A stretch of DNA of 64,000 nucleotides from Diphasiastrum complanatum (GCA_029204225.1 CM055108.1:26527303-26591302); one strand, 5' to 3'; shown: positions 10,980-22,674, counted from the stretch's first letter. The notes: generated from the sequence alone by a model not told the origin. Program-made: numbers and translations.

Positions 10980-11703
10980 GATCAGGTCTTTAAGAGTGGC
11001 TTCACCTCTAGGCCACCACCTACAAAGAGAGGTCTTGTTCCTCAACGAAGAATGAGGAAGCAGACCAAGCCCACCAGGCCTGCAAAGCAAAGGGTGGTAC
11101 TTGGCGAATCACCATCCCCCCCATCACATCTCTCGTCCTTTGGTTGGACCATCACACCAGTCTGCAGTGCCTTCTTCTCGTCCCACCACCCCTAACTATT
11201 CAAGTAGTTCCTCTCCCATTCCCTCCATTCCATCCCACAATAACGAGGATATGAACTCGACTATAGATAAAATAATATCGGATCTAGATTTAAGTTTAAT
11301 AGGTGATTTTTATAAGGATCTTTGTGTAAGATCTCATGTTGATCCCAAAGATTCATTTTTGGATTCTGAGAGGTATATAATTTCTGATGAGTATGTTGCC
11401 AAAGAAATTGATAAGCTAGGAGGTCAATTTTCTTTTTGTCTAAGTTCACTTGATTATGTAAATCACATAAATAAAGACTTTTGTGATGCCCTGAAGGAGA
11501 AGACCTCAGATATATCAGATCCAGTTGTGGAGGCTGGTTTGATGTATTTTGTAAATAGATGTAAATCCGATTATAGTAAGGACATTGGAGTTGTGTTGTC
11601 CTTTTTTGCACACAGCCTTCATAGTCCAACTAAGGCGACAAGATATCTTCTCCTTACAACCTCAGAGACCAAAGTCTTTATTATTCCATACTGCTATTAC
11701 TAG
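10980..11703 (+). CDS. Downstream unknown ORF, possibly once fused to the H3-like protein
   Basis: Directly after the H3-like TAA the same frame stays open to a stop at 11193, giving a very basic stretch (PPPTKRGLVPQRRMRKQTK). In the next frame an ORF without its own early ATG runs from the stop at 11053 to 11703. It begins with a Pro/Ser-rich segment (SRPTTPNYSSSSSPIPSIPS) and continues with about 150 residues that look alpha-helical and acidic (STIDKIISDLDLSLIGDFY; VEAGLMYFVNRCKSDYS). The first in-frame ATG is at 11251. Either one nonsense change plus one frameshift split an H3-basic linker-helical protein, or this is a separate exon of a spliced gene. An acceptor-like TTTGTTTGCAG lies just after it, near 11775. 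I recognise no family. Confidence 0.4.
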
Positions 11704-12640
11704 AATATATTCTAGTAATATTTTTAATAGGTATTGTAATTCCTTTAGTTTAACTACTTATCTTTTGTTTGCAGTAAGCATTGGAGTATGCATATAATCT
11801 CCCTTAGGGAAGATTCAGATGGGATCATTAATCTCATCTGTTTAAAGATGAACTCCTAGAAATTATAGAAGTAGATAAGATTGCTTCATCGCATCACACA
11901 GCTGAGCTGATATAACTAACCGAGGAAGAGGGCTGTTCAAAACATTTACAGACGTAGTGATTTGAAACATCGCACAGAGGAAAAGAGGTCGTGATTCTTC
12001 CTTAAGGCAGCTATAGTAGTCAGCTTAAGCTAATCCTTAACATGGTTAAGGTTTGGATTATCTTCTAAAAGGCCTTGCGTGGTGAAAATGCAGATGTGGC
12101 CCATGTCTCAACAGAGTATTTAAAAGAACATGTAAAGCAAGTCGATTATGTCAACAGAAGTCTGACAGTGTGAAAAGATGTGAAAAGAAGCCTGACACAG
12201 AAGCAAGCTATTTTTTAAAGAAAAGTGACATCAAACTTTTTGTATATTCAATTCCAAACATGAGTCATTGTTCCGAGATGTAATGCCATTTGAGCTGACA
12301 GTTCACTGCAACTGTCTTATCCTGTCGTAGATCAACATGCAGGGCTTCAACTGAGCTACATCCACATGAACGAACTTAAACTCCAAGAAAACATTCCTCA
12401 GCCTGGCAAAGTGAAAGAAGCGCTAGTTATTCTTATAACATATGATTGATCATATATTGATGCCTATTGGTGTTAGTAACAACGTAGCAGGCCAGGTGGA
12501 CCTGATCAGCGTGCTTGAGAAGGCTGGCAAGTTCAATACTCTTGTGAGGTAACCGTAAACAAAAGGATTCAAGCTTCTTAAGTTACAAACCTTACCTTGT
12601 AGCATGGATATGGATATGGATATTGCAGTTGGTGGATACA
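11704..12640. other. Unassigned stretch after the H3-like block
   Basis: I see no gene or domain, and stops occur in all frames. If the 5.4-11.7 kb block is a mobile element, its right end should be in this interval or just beyond. Confidence 0.4.
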
Positions 12641-12999
12641 ATCAAAAAGAAGAGAGCAAGAAGATGAAGGAGGCCTGATGGAGAGAGAGGCCCGCATCCT
12701 GCCTGCTCACAATTGAGAGAGAGAGAGAAAAAACCGATCGAGAGAAAGAGAGAGCGCGCGCGCTCTGGGGGGGGGGGGGGATTTTGAAATTGTGTGCATA
12801 CATTGTGTTGGAGAAAGATGATGTGTTGTGTGTGAGAAACGAAAAATAGCTCGAAAAGAAAACAAAAAAAAAACGAACGAGAAATGAACTCGAACGGAAA
12901 GTGTTCATGCGCAATGGAATGAGCTATATGACTCTTTCCCTAAGTATGACTATGCCTATCAGAAACGAACAGAACGTTAGTGATAGAAATCATGGTCAT
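12641..12999. repeat. Purine-rich low-complexity stretch with G run
   Basis: GAGA-rich segments (12714-12760), a short GC alternation (GCGCGCGCGC), a G run of about 13 (12767-12780) and A-rich text with repeated AACGAA words. There is no coding signal. Confidence 0.6.
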
Positions 13000-13984
13000 T
13001 CTAATTACATAGCCAAACGTTAATAAAACACCAGAAGAATAATTTGTCGCAAACAACTAGACAAATTACCTATCGCGAATGATTTGCGACGAGCTAGACT
13101 GAGCTCGACTGCTAATCAGTCGCAAATGATTCAAGAAAGACAAGACTAAATATTAGTCGTCAACAGCTAGACTAATATTAACTCACTTAAAACAGATTGC
13201 CAGATTGAGCAACTAGAAAGTCAGAGAGAATGAAAAGTAAGCATAGCAATATTGACGCAAATCTGAACACAGAACAAAAGAGTTGTTATTAGATTAAGTA
13301 TAGCAAAATATACATGTCAATAATGCGGTAGAGCACAAGACAATAGCGAACAAAACCGCGTGCTCTACAAAGCTAATTCGATCTGTAAGAGGAATGAACA
13401 TGTTACTAACAAATAAATAATCAATGCACAAGGCATCTATTTGTCTATCTCTGATAAGCCTCTGATGCTATTATATTACACACACTTGATTTTCAATCTC
13501 TTAATCAATATGAATACACAAATGGTAATCAGTATATGTATACACAATGTTACAGGTGTGCAAATGAAGAAAGTACAAAGTGGATGTGTTGTATGTAGGA
13601 GGTCATGGGTGGCTGCAGTCGTTGTCAAGTCTGTTAGCACAATTGCATGGGGTGAGCAAGAAAAGGGTGCGACGTCAGCCTTTGCTGAAGTGAACGTTGG
13701 TGAAGATGAAAAAATGCGTCACTCTGATGAAATGCCTTAGGATTTAATTTACAGGGTGCATTTGCTTCCTAGGGCACCTTTGGCATTTTGTAAGGCAGTG
13801 TCGCCTTTTTCACCTGTCACAAAAACACGTGTAAAAATACAGTGTCACGTTTTGTTCGTCTTTTCTTCGCCTGTGAGAATCTAGATGTAAATATGCAGAC
13901 TGCATGACGACGTGAGTAAAAATGCAACATAAATGGAGGCAGATTAAAATGGGATTTAGGAGAGGAGAGGAGATAAATCCAACA
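13000..13984 (-). mobile_element. 3' LTR of the minus-strand copia element
   Basis: On the minus strand the LTR begins TGTTGGATTTATC at 13984, directly after the purine tract AAGAGGGG (13985-13993) and the RNase H frame. A related start (TATTGGATTTATTTCC) follows the copia RNase H at 49784. Both LTRs share further segments, such as the GAAACCGC/AAAACCGCGTGCTC region near 13350 and 50560. The far end is not defined: I could not find TSDs or a clear matching LTR beyond 18196. Confidence 0.6.
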
Positions 13985-14017
13985 CCCCTCTTAATCTAAA
14001 TCCATGAATGCCTTGAT

Positions 14018-15440
14018 CTACAGACTAAGCAATGCCCAAAATTTGTTGTGTGCATTAACACTTAATTCTTTCGTGAATATATTTGCAACCATGTCCTGCC
14101 TTATGTAGTACGTCAAGCTTACCTCCTTGTTGAGAACCTTGCCCCTGATGTAGTGATATCTGATTTCAATGTGCTTACTCCTAGAGTAAAATCTAGGGTT
14201 GGTTGATAAGGCAATAGCACTCTGATTATCATAGAATAAAATTGTAGGGTTGTACTGATGCAGATTAACGTCTGACAATAAATTTCTCAACCAAAACTCT
14301 TCCTTAATAGATTAAATAGCAGCAATGTATTTTGCTTCTGTAGAAGAAAGTGTGATAGAGGTTTGCTTATAACTGTTCCATGAGATAGGAGCGCCGTTGA
14401 AGAAGAATGTAAATCCAGATGTGGACTTACGATTGTCTACATCTCCTCCCCAGCTTGCATCAGAATACCCACTGAGCTGATGAAGATTGTCGTTGCTGAC
14501 ATCTCCATAGCAGATGCACTGGTCCATGATAGCTCAAATATACCTCATGACTCTTATGAGAGCCTTCCAATGGGTAATGCCTGGACTAGCCATGTATTGG
14601 ATGAGTAAGCTTACTGCAAAAGAGATATATGGTCTTGTATAGACCATTGTGTACATGAGAGATCCAAGTATCGATCGATAAGGATACTCATTCATCTGCT
14701 CCTCTTCCTGCTTGGTCTAGGGACATTGGTCCTTTGGTGAGTGAGCTAATTTACAATTCATTAGATTTTATATGTTAAGAACATTGTGAAGATATCTTTG
14801 TTGAGTGATGTAAATCAGTCATTTTGCTCTGTCTCTGTGGATTTGAATGCCCAGACATAAATGAGCTTTGCCCAACAGTCATATCGAACTCTGAAAACAG
14901 CATCTGCTTGGAATCCTTGACCAAATTGGTATTGTTGCTGAAGAGCAACGTATCATCCACGTATAAGGTGATGATAATGAAGGATTGCTGCACTGACTTG
15001 GAATAGACGTTGTAATCAGCAATGCTAGGTTTAAATCCTTGTTCGATGAGGAATGTGTTGATCTTCTGAAACCAAGCTCTAGTAGACTGTTTCTAGCCGT
15101 ACAGTGCTTTGTGGAGTTTACAGACATGATTTTTTATACCTTCCAGAATGTATCCTTCGGGTTGGATCATGTAGATATCTTCTTGTATAACTCCATTCAG
15201 ATAAGTTGTTTGTACATCAAGTTGATGTACTTTGAGATCGGCAGTTGCAGCATAAGACATGAGCATTCAGATCAACAAATGTTTGACTACTGGACTGAAA
15301 GTCTCGCTGTAGTCGACGTTCAGGATCTGAGTGAATCCTCGTGCTACCAGTCTTGCCTTCCTTCGATCAATTGCTCCGTTGGGATTGTATTTAATCTTAA
15401 AGATCCATTTGTCCTTCTCTAGACTGTCAATTGCTTCCTC
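14018..15440 (-). pseudogene. copia reverse transcriptase and RNase H region
   Basis: RNase H is the best part. LHQLSGYSDASWGGDVDNR, KSTSGFTFFFNG, SSTEAKYIAA, a stop near 14310, then FYDNQSAIALSTNP, SKHIEIRYHYIRG and DMVANIFTKELS are all standard copia RNase H blocks. Upstream (14560-15440) are RT pieces in several frames: IITLYVDDTLLFS with the YVDD catalytic motif near 14970, and the counterpart of the NPRATRLVARGF-type segment near 15340. Several frame changes and stops make it a pseudogene. Confidence 0.9.
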
Positions 15441-15446
15441 GAAAGT

Positions 15447-16400
15447 CTATGGTTCGCCACTAAATCCGCAGAACTCTTCTGATTTGAAAGTTGAGCTGTC
15501 TAGCACATATCTTGCTGGTGCTCTTTGTGGACTTGTCAACCTTATGGAAGATCCTCCTGGGACAGCTTTGCCTTTGCTTTTGTCTACTCTGCTCGGTCCA
15601 GAACCATCTTGGTTTACAGAAACTGCGGCGGCAGGTTGCCTCTCGAATCTTTCTTTGTCAAATTCGTCGCTCAAATGGGAGACAATTCGAAAATCTTTAT
15701 TTTTGTGTTCGTCCTCTGATCCCTCTGTCATTGGCGGTAGGTCATAGTACTGTCTCTCCATAACTTCGTAGTTGACAGGATTGTCATTGGCTTTTGTCCT
15801 GCTCTCATCGAATCTGACATCTCTCACTGTTTTCACAATGTTCGTGTCTGGCATGTAGACTCTGTAGTATGACGAATTGTTGTCATAACCTACCAAAAAT
15901 CCCTGCTCGGCTTTCTCATCAAGCTTCTTTCGAAGCTTATCAGGAATATGTGCATAAGCTGCATAGCCAAAGATTCTGACGTGAGACAGATTGGGCTTTC
16001 TACCCCACCATAGCTTATGTGATGTCGTGTGAGGGCCACCAGACTTGCCTGTTCTGTTCTGGATGTATGCGGCTGTAGCTACTGCTTCAGCCCACAGAGC
16101 CCTTGGAGCCTTCGAGTAGGCCATCATGCATCTGGCTGCTTCCATCAAGGTCATGTTCTTTCGTTTAGCAACAGCATTGTGCTATGGTGTGTAGGCTGCA
16201 GTTCTTCTGTGAATGATGTCACGATCATTGCAGAAGTCAGTGAAGCGATTTGAGATGTATTCACCACCTCGATCTGTTCTGATCTGCTTCACTTTACTGC
16301 CTGTACATCTCTCATTCCAATTCACATATTCTATGAATTTATCAAGTGCTTCAGATTTATTATGAATAAAATACACTCTGGAAAATTTGCTATGAAGGTT
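15447..16400 (-). pseudogene. copia integrase core and C-terminal region
   Basis: The core reads VNWNERCTGSKVKQIRTDRGGEYISNRF (16182-16376), with the second catalytic Asp in RTDRGGEY. After a stop comes MTLMEAARCMMAYSKAPRALWAEAVATAAYIQNR (from 16154), SHVRIFGYAAYAHIPDKLRKKLDEKAEQGFLVGYD and a variable linker to the RT. These are the usual copia integrase and GKGY-type tail blocks. The stop at about 16180 separates the two parts. Confidence 0.92.
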
Positions 16401-16402
16401 AT

Positions 16403-17040
16403 CTAGTATTTTAAACCTCCTACTGATATCACGTTGAATGGTCCACAGATGTCAGAATGCACTAGCTCCAGAATCGTAGTCGTTCTGTAGGAGTCTTTGA
16501 CGAATGGTGTGCGTGACATCTTGCCCTTCAAACATGCATCACAGGTGGTCGAACTGGTTGCATTCAAGATGCTGACCCCTGTTATTTCTCCATGATGGCT
16601 TGTTTGGTAAAGTGCCATTGAGTTCATGTGGCAGAGTCTCCTGTGCCACAGAGTGTCTGGCTGGTCATCATGAGTCTGATGCACCTGATTTACAGGTAGG
16701 CATACTTTCAGATGATATAGGTTTTCTTTCCTTCTACCTTGAGTGATCAAAGTATTGGTACTGGCATCAATCACATTGCATGCTTCGTCAGAAAACATCA
16801 CACGCATCCTTGCATCTGCTATTCTTGCTACAGAGAGCAAGTCTTGTTGCAGAGTAGGCACAAGCAGAACATCTTCGAGTCGTTTGTCTCTACCGTTGGT
16901 GTTGAGCCATAGTGAACCAATACCGTTCACTTGATGTCTAGATCCATCTCCAAGAACTATGAATCTTGAGGGATCTGCACTTCTGAAATCAGACATTATT
17001 CATCTTGATGTCATGAAGTGTGAGGTGGCCACTGAGTCTA
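16403..17040 (-). pseudogene. copia protease end, GAG-pre-integrase and zinc-binding region
   Basis: ILDSVATSH near 17040 corresponds to the protease active-site motif (usually WxxDSGAxxH) and is already altered. It is followed by LGDGSRHQVNGIGS, VLLVPTLQQDLLSVARI, the pre-integrase HHCC residues (LWHRRLCHMN ... CDACLKGKMSRTPF) and ELVHSDICGPF with the first integrase Asp. Confidence 0.9.
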
Positions 17041-17043
17041 GAA

Positions 17044-18170
17044 TCACCTCATGTGTGTCAGATGTTGATGTTGCACACACGTCTTCACAGATATAGGCAG
17101 TCGAACAGTTCTTGTTCGTTCTTTCTTCGCCCATTTTTGAGCTCTTGGGTTCCTCGACATAGGATGAACTATTGATGTTCTCCTGTCTGTTATGTGCTGA
17201 TTTGTTTCTCGGGTTCTAGTGACAATCCATGGCTGCGTGACCCTTCTTATGGCAATGGATACACTCAATCTTGGGATTGAGCCAGCATGTATCTACTATA
17301 TGCCCGTCTCTTCTGCATCTCAAGCAAGTTTTCTTGTCTGCACCTTGTTGTTTCGACCTCCCTTTGCTCTTCCAGTTGTCTTTGCTAGTTTCCTCTGCTT
17401 GCTGATCACGATTCTGCCTCTGATTCAGCTCCCTCTTAGGCTTGAATTGCTTCTTGGATTTTTTTTTGTCGCCGTAGAGGGCCTAGTCAGAACCATCTTT
17501 GTGATCAAGATGTTTTCTGGCCTCGACTTCCTCTTGAATCTCGACAATCGCCTTTTCGAGGTTCATTGCAGGATCTTTCGCGAGCAGGGTTATTGTCATC
17601 TCGAATGATCTAGGTAAGGCTCTCAACAGGTACGTGAGCTTTTTCTCAGCAGACACTGCGTTCTTTGCTCCAGAGTTATGTAGTGATAGAAACAAATCCT
17701 TCATTTTTCTCACGAAAGAGGTGAGGTCTTTTCCATCCCACTATAGATTGGTCAGCTGATCTTCCAACATTATGATTTGACTTCTTGACTTCGTCTAAAA
17801 TCTGGTGAATAATGCATCCCACATCTTCTTAGCTTAGGAGAGTGTAGCCAGATCAAGTGTGAGACTATCTTCGATGGAAGATAATAGCAAGGCTACTGCC
17901 TTGTCATTTTTCTCCCTCCATTCACGTTGTCGTAGGCATTTCTTCTGTGCCATCCACCCAGGGGAATAGTCCTTCGCCCTTGAGTATCAGTGATGTCTTA
18001 ACTTTCCAGGCTAGAAAGTTAGATCCTGAAGAATCAAGTATTGTGCAGATCTTACTCTGCATGCTGCTGATTGAAGTCATTGCTTCTTGGAGTCTGTTCC
18101 CTTATTGATGGCTGTTTGTTTGAATGCTTCGCCTCCTGGATATGCTAGCTTCTTGGCTATGTCAGAATAC
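17044..18170 (-). pseudogene. copia gag with zinc knuckles
   Basis: From the right: VEIQEEVEARKHL and LTYLLRALPRSFEMTITLLA are UBN2-type gag blocks (17483-17713). The next segment to the left gives a Cys-rich knuckle region (CIHCHKKGHAAMDCH, CX2CX4HX4C) near 17225-17270, then the linker to protease. Several stops occur, and the N-terminal third (17714-18170) can be read only in broken frames. Confidence 0.85.
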
Positions 18171-18182
18171 GACAAGATGATC

Positions 18183-18195
18183 GGCTCTGATACCA
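18183..18195 (-). other. Primer-binding site for initiator tRNA-Met
   Basis: GGCTCTGATACCA on the plus strand is TGGTATCAGAGCC on the minus strand, complementary to the 3' end of plant initiator tRNA-Met. It sits at the 5' end of the minus-strand copia element. Confidence 0.85.
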
Positions 18196-19239
18196 CTGAT
18201 GAGAATGAGAGTTGCAGTCATGAAGCTTTTGAGAAGGAACCACGACTCTCTTGCGTTCGGATGGAGTTCAGATGCGATCGCTGGACACTGCCAGCTGAAT
18301 CACTCCTACAGTCCTCCAGAATGTAGTCAGGCACTGCTGATCTATGTTTATAAAATTAATGCAGCATTCAACATAGTTTCAACCAAGGTGCGGAATTCAA
18401 ATGGACAAGAAAAACTCAAGCACACGATTAACGGCAGACGCATTTGCATTCGAGATCAGACACAACGAGAAAAACATCTATATTGATCTTTCTTTGATTT
18501 CTTCAAGCACTGCATGCAAATCCACGCAATGCGTTGGTGTGGGAGAAACACAGTTCTCTCACGAGCAATCGTCTCGCTTTACTAGCGGACAGTTGGATCT
18601 ACATATCGTAGACAGAATTGTCTTCGCACGCAAGCGGACATGTATTCTGTATTTTTGTCTTGAATGCTTACTTGCATCAGACTACTACTTTACACTGTAT
18701 GTGTACTCTGTTGATCTGTATGTCAAATATCATCCAGTAAGTATAGTCGCTCTATGTAAATCTAAGATTAGAGTGATTAAGCATCTAAAACTAATCAGGG
18801 AATTACAAGAGTGGCAGATTAGCCATGACCTAAAATGTATCTGCTGATGTCATGCCATCAGATCATAAATTTGTACTTTTGGGTACTTGTGTGATCTTTG
18901 CTGGTACTCTTTGGAGCGTGAGGGCAAAACGGGTTTCGCGACATTTTTTGTGGCGCGTTGTTGGTTTTGTTTCCATCGTTGGTTCTGTTTCCATTGTTGG
19001 TTTCTTTTTGCTCGTCTACTTTTCTCTCGTACTGGACCGCAAAAGATTCTCATGCCATACCACAAAAGATTCTCGTTCGTGAACCTTTCGTGTTCGCGAA
19101 CCGTTCGTCTTCATCTCCTTTGACTGTGGTGTTCGCGAAACTTTTCATGTTTCGTGTCTCCTGACTTTCATGTTCACGAACATCTTCGTCAGGCCGAGGG
19201 CTGAAAGCTAGCAAGGCTTTGTAAACAGAAACGTTTTGT
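18196..19239. other. Probable diverged 5' LTR region and flank
   Basis: By position next to the PBS this should include the 5' LTR of the minus-strand copia element, but I cannot align it clearly to the 3' LTR at 13-14 kb. From 18950 to 19190 words such as TTGGTTTTGTTTCCATCG and GTTCGCGAAC recur in short imperfect repeats. No gene is seen. Confidence 0.4.
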
Positions 19240-19560
19240 TTCTTCAAAGATGTAGCTTGGAAGCTATATCTTGCACTTTGTATAGTGTGCTCAAGATGTC
19301 CTAGACTTCTTTCGATGTCTAAGCCTCGGATACATGGCCGATCTGGGTATCCGTGATGTTGAGGATCTTCAGCGCAAAAGTCTTCCATCCTTCAACCTCC
19401 ATCTGGCGATTGTTGTGTTGTCTGCTTCGGGTTTTCCTTCTGCACCTGTGACAATGTCATACAACTATTTAGCCATTAGTATAGTTTTCATCTTAAATTT
19501 CCACAGATGGTTATTGGCTCCATCAAGCTTGTCCATGATAGGACTGGCCTTCCCTTGGGA
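19240..19560 (-). pseudogene. copia gag N-terminal fragment
   Basis: Minus-strand translation gives IMDKLDGANNHLWKFKMKTI, LYDIVTGAEGKPEADN, WRLKDGRLL, then in another frame ALKILNITDTQIGHV and DILSTLYKVQDIASKLHL. These are the standard copia gag opening (FDGxNYxxWKxxM) and UBN2 start blocks. Stops and one frameshift are present. Confidence 0.8.
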
Positions 19561-19914
19561 ATCCATGTGGACCCAGCCTCAACGTCAAGGTGGGAGAATC
19601 TATGCCCCCCCCCCCCTTTGTTCTTTTGTGCATTTACAAATCTCATGTGTGAAGTCTAGGTGGCAGGGTGACATGACAATCATCTTGCTAACCCACTCTC
19701 CCTTTGTACTATGCTTTACAGTGACCAATTTGGTGTCTCGTAGTGGGCCTTGGCATTTTGCGAGTTTCTTTCTTGACATGATTCAACAAAAAGATAGCAC
19801 ATGGTTTGCTACATTGTTTATGCTATTACTTCAATGTTTATTATTAAGAATGTGGTTTGGTAATAGTTAAAAATCCCACAAAGTAAAAATTTCAAAATAA
19901 ATTTTTTGTTTGCA
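19561..19914. other. Unassigned stretch
   Basis: An open plus-strand frame (19334-19870, 178 codons) crosses this interval, but it overlaps the minus-strand gag fragment and has no recognisable domain. I treat it as chance. Confidence 0.4.
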
Positions 19915-20112
19915 GCCTCCAAAGATAGCACACCGGCGTATTCAGCAGCACGTCAGAAAAAAAAAAAAATTTGAGCAGTCTCGCCTAGCACGCCGGCATG
20001 CTATCTTTGGAGGTTGCAAAAAAAAAACTTTCTCACTTCATATAGCACGCCGGTGTGCTACCTTTAAAGGATACAAAAAAAAGTTTTAGTTGTTTTACTT
20101 AGCACGTCGGCT
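19915..20112. repeat. Clustered AGCACGCCGGC/GCATGCTA repeats
   Basis: Four copies of a palindrome-like word (AGCACACCGGCGT, AGCACGCCGGCATGCTA, AGCACGCCGGTGTGCTA, AGCACGTCGGC) sit 50-60 bases apart, each followed by TCTTTGGAGG-like text and an A run. A fifth copy (GCTAGCACGCCAACATGCTAGC) lies at 21288-21310, beyond the foldback element, so that element may have inserted into this repeat array. Confidence 0.7.
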
Positions 20113-21082
20113 TCATTAGGAGAAATATGGGCTCAAAATGGGCCCTTTGAACAAGTTTGACTTTAGAGAGAGATAACATGGAGAGAGAAGACTATCAAGC
20201 AACATTTTGTATTTCCAGTGTTGCCCACCATTTAACCTATATTGCCATTCACCATCATGATTAGCTATAATTTTTAATTGGTACATAAAAATGTGGATGT
20301 CAAGAGATTTTTAACACATACCATATTGTTATAGTTGTACCAAGAAATAAGAAAGTTATAGCTGTTAGAAAATTGAGATACCTATTTAATGCGACCAAGT
20401 ACATTTGCAACTGTGCAAATGTACTCGGACGCACTGAATAGATATCCCATTCTTGATTAGCTATAACTTTTGATCAGTGCATCGAGATGTGAAACTGAGT
20501 ACATTATAAAAAAGAGTACATTATGTAGTTTGACTACATTTAGGGCCCGATCAAAACCAAGAAAGTTATGGCTGCTAGAAAAATGGGATATCTAATCAGC
20601 TCGAGTACATTTGCACAGTTGCAAATGTACTCGGGCACGCTGATTAGATATCCCATTTTTCTGACAACTATAACTTTCTTGTTTCTGGACAAAACTATGA
20701 CAATATGGTATGTGGTGGAAATCTCTTGACGTGCTCTTTCTTATGGTGTACTCAATTTTATACTTCAATACACTAATCAAAAGTTATAGCTAATCAGGAT
20801 ATGACTCCGTATAACTCAACACAATTTAACCATAGAAGTATGCTCTATGGACAGTGACGAAAACACATATGGGCAACAACTATTACTCAATAAAATGGTT
20901 TTTCATTGCCCGGTGTAAATTTCAAAATCACAAAACTATAGATGGCAAAGATTAAAAGTTTTCAGGCTATCAATCACTATAACAATACTTTACACACGGA
21001 TGAATGTTATTGGTCTATTTGAAAGATTAAAAGAAAGCATCATTACAAAGGGCCCATTTTGAGCCCATACTTCCCCTAATGA
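20113..21082. mobile_element. Foldback/MITE-like element with terminal inverted repeats
   Basis: The left end TCATTAGGAGAAATATGGGC continues to AAAATGGGCCCTTTGAA. The right end (about 21045-21082) is its inverted complement with a few changes, ending CCTAATGA. Inside are strong hairpins: 20573-20665 folds on itself (ATGGGATATCTAATCAGC arms with AGTACATTTGCA inner arms), and 20368-20455 is a diverged version of the same palindrome. It has no coding frame. I did not find a clear target duplication. Confidence 0.75.
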
Positions 21083-22570
21083 CTATGTTTGTAGGTTGAA
21101 ACAAATATTCTAAAACGATAATATTACTCAAAATTTGATTCTCAAATATGTCAAAATAGTTTTCTATTTTATAATTTACTCGGCTAACTCACCAACATGT
21201 TAGTCAAATTAGCTCCAAAAAGAAATTTATTTTTCCAAAAAGTTCTTCAATTTATTTTTTTATCTTTTTGAAATAAAAAATTTACAAGCTAGCACGCCAA
21301 CATGCTAGCTTTTACAACTTTAATAACAATTTTTTTAATTATAAAAGTAAACCTATATTTATAGAGTAACAAAGTACTTTGTGATGGACCTATTTTAAAT
21401 TTGATGGATAGTCAAAGTTTTAAGTATGCATCAAATCACAATTCTTTCCCTCATTTTCACTGCCACCGTTGGCTCGATTTGGGGTCCTTCCACTAAATTA
21501 TGCATAGGGAGGCATACGGGCTGCACACCTCCCAACCTCCTCTCCCAGTTCCCGGCTATGGTAAAAGTCCTTATAAAGAGTTTATATTTTCTATATGAGT
21601 CTCATGTAAACCTACACAGAATGATGAACACTGTCTCTTTTCCCTCAAATTCAGACACTTCTAGCTTCTTAACACAATAGATACCTTCCTTCCCTTTCTT
21701 GGATTTCACGTGTGGATATGAAATTGAACTATGTCGAATGTTCATCTTCCACTTCGAAACATAGGTTAATATCATAGTTACTATGTACTTCTTCCAAACA
21801 TCTACTTCCATCCTTCTAGTCCATGTCAATAATTTGTCTTTAATTATCAATGTCATTTCCAAAAGGATTCTACATAAGCTTTACTTCAACATGATCAAGT
21901 TCAATGCATATTGTAAATGCTTGAGCAAATTCAATTTTTTATTCATGTAAATGAAGTTGGTCAAGGTTTAGAAAAAGGGCTCAACAATACCAGCATGAAG
22001 TATTTTTTGCTTCCAGTTGTAAAATCAACTCTTGTTCTATGGAGTTTGTTATTAAAGAGGATTGTTGTCAGGAAGTTACCTAGTAAGAACATCATTAAGA
22101 TGTTTTCCAAGAAGATCGTTTTGGAGTAACATTGGACTTGGTCCAAGGAAAAAGGAGTACCTTTGAACCATTCTAATAAAGCCATCCTCGGGATTTTATT
22201 GAACTCTTGCTTTTGTCCAGTTAGAAGAAGTAAGCACCTCTAATCTTACAGAGCATATTCATGTAAGAGACTACATTTGTCCTTGGAGTTTCTACTCTTA
22301 TTTCTTATCATTATCCCAAAAACCAATTGGCATTTTCAAAAGATGACAATTCTAAAAAACCATAAACTCTTGTTGTTTGTGATATTTCAAATCCAATCCT
22401 AACACAATACTAAATTCCTTGTATTTGAAAATCATTTCTTACCATGATACCTTATGACCTTCTTGTTGTGACGGGCCTTCTTTTTGTAATGGCCTTGCAT
22501 AGCTCAATGAGGTCACATATGAGTGATAGGTTGTCTCATCAAAGTCCCATCATCTAAAACATGCTAATAT
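21083..22570. other. Unassigned AT-rich stretch
   Basis: Only frames of about 60-90 codons, with no domains. Apart from one palindrome copy near 21288-21310 I see no repeat or gene. Confidence 0.5.
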
Positions 22571-22674
22571 TCATTGGCATTTATAGGTCTTCAATGTAGA
22601 ACCACTAGTTCCCTTCATATTGCTACAATTTTACGCACATTGTCGCATAAATACTCTATTATTAGACAGGCAAT

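Larger units (their letters stand above)
14018..18182 (-). mobile_element. Ty1/copia retrotransposon, decayed, complete domain order
   Basis: Read on the minus strand the order is gag, protease, integrase, RT, RNase H, which is diagnostic of Ty1/copia. A tRNA-Met PBS lies at its 5' end (18183-18195) and a polypurine tract at its 3' end. Each domain is split by stops or frameshifts, so it is non-functional. It is closely related in domain sequence to the plus-strand copia element at 47-50 kb. Confidence 0.93.

Noticed and set aside
5180-13000. Terminal inverted repeats bounding the transposase/H3 block
   Set aside because: I searched by eye near 5180-5400 and 11700-13000 and found no convincing matching pair. 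This remains undecided, so it is not reported as a feature.
15039-15763. Several plus-strand frames of 90-138 codons
   Set aside because: They lie opposite the minus-strand copia integrase and RT, which have recognisable motifs. They are shadow frames.
19334-19870. 178-codon plus-strand frame
   Set aside because: It partly overlaps the minus-strand copia gag fragment and has no domain of its own.
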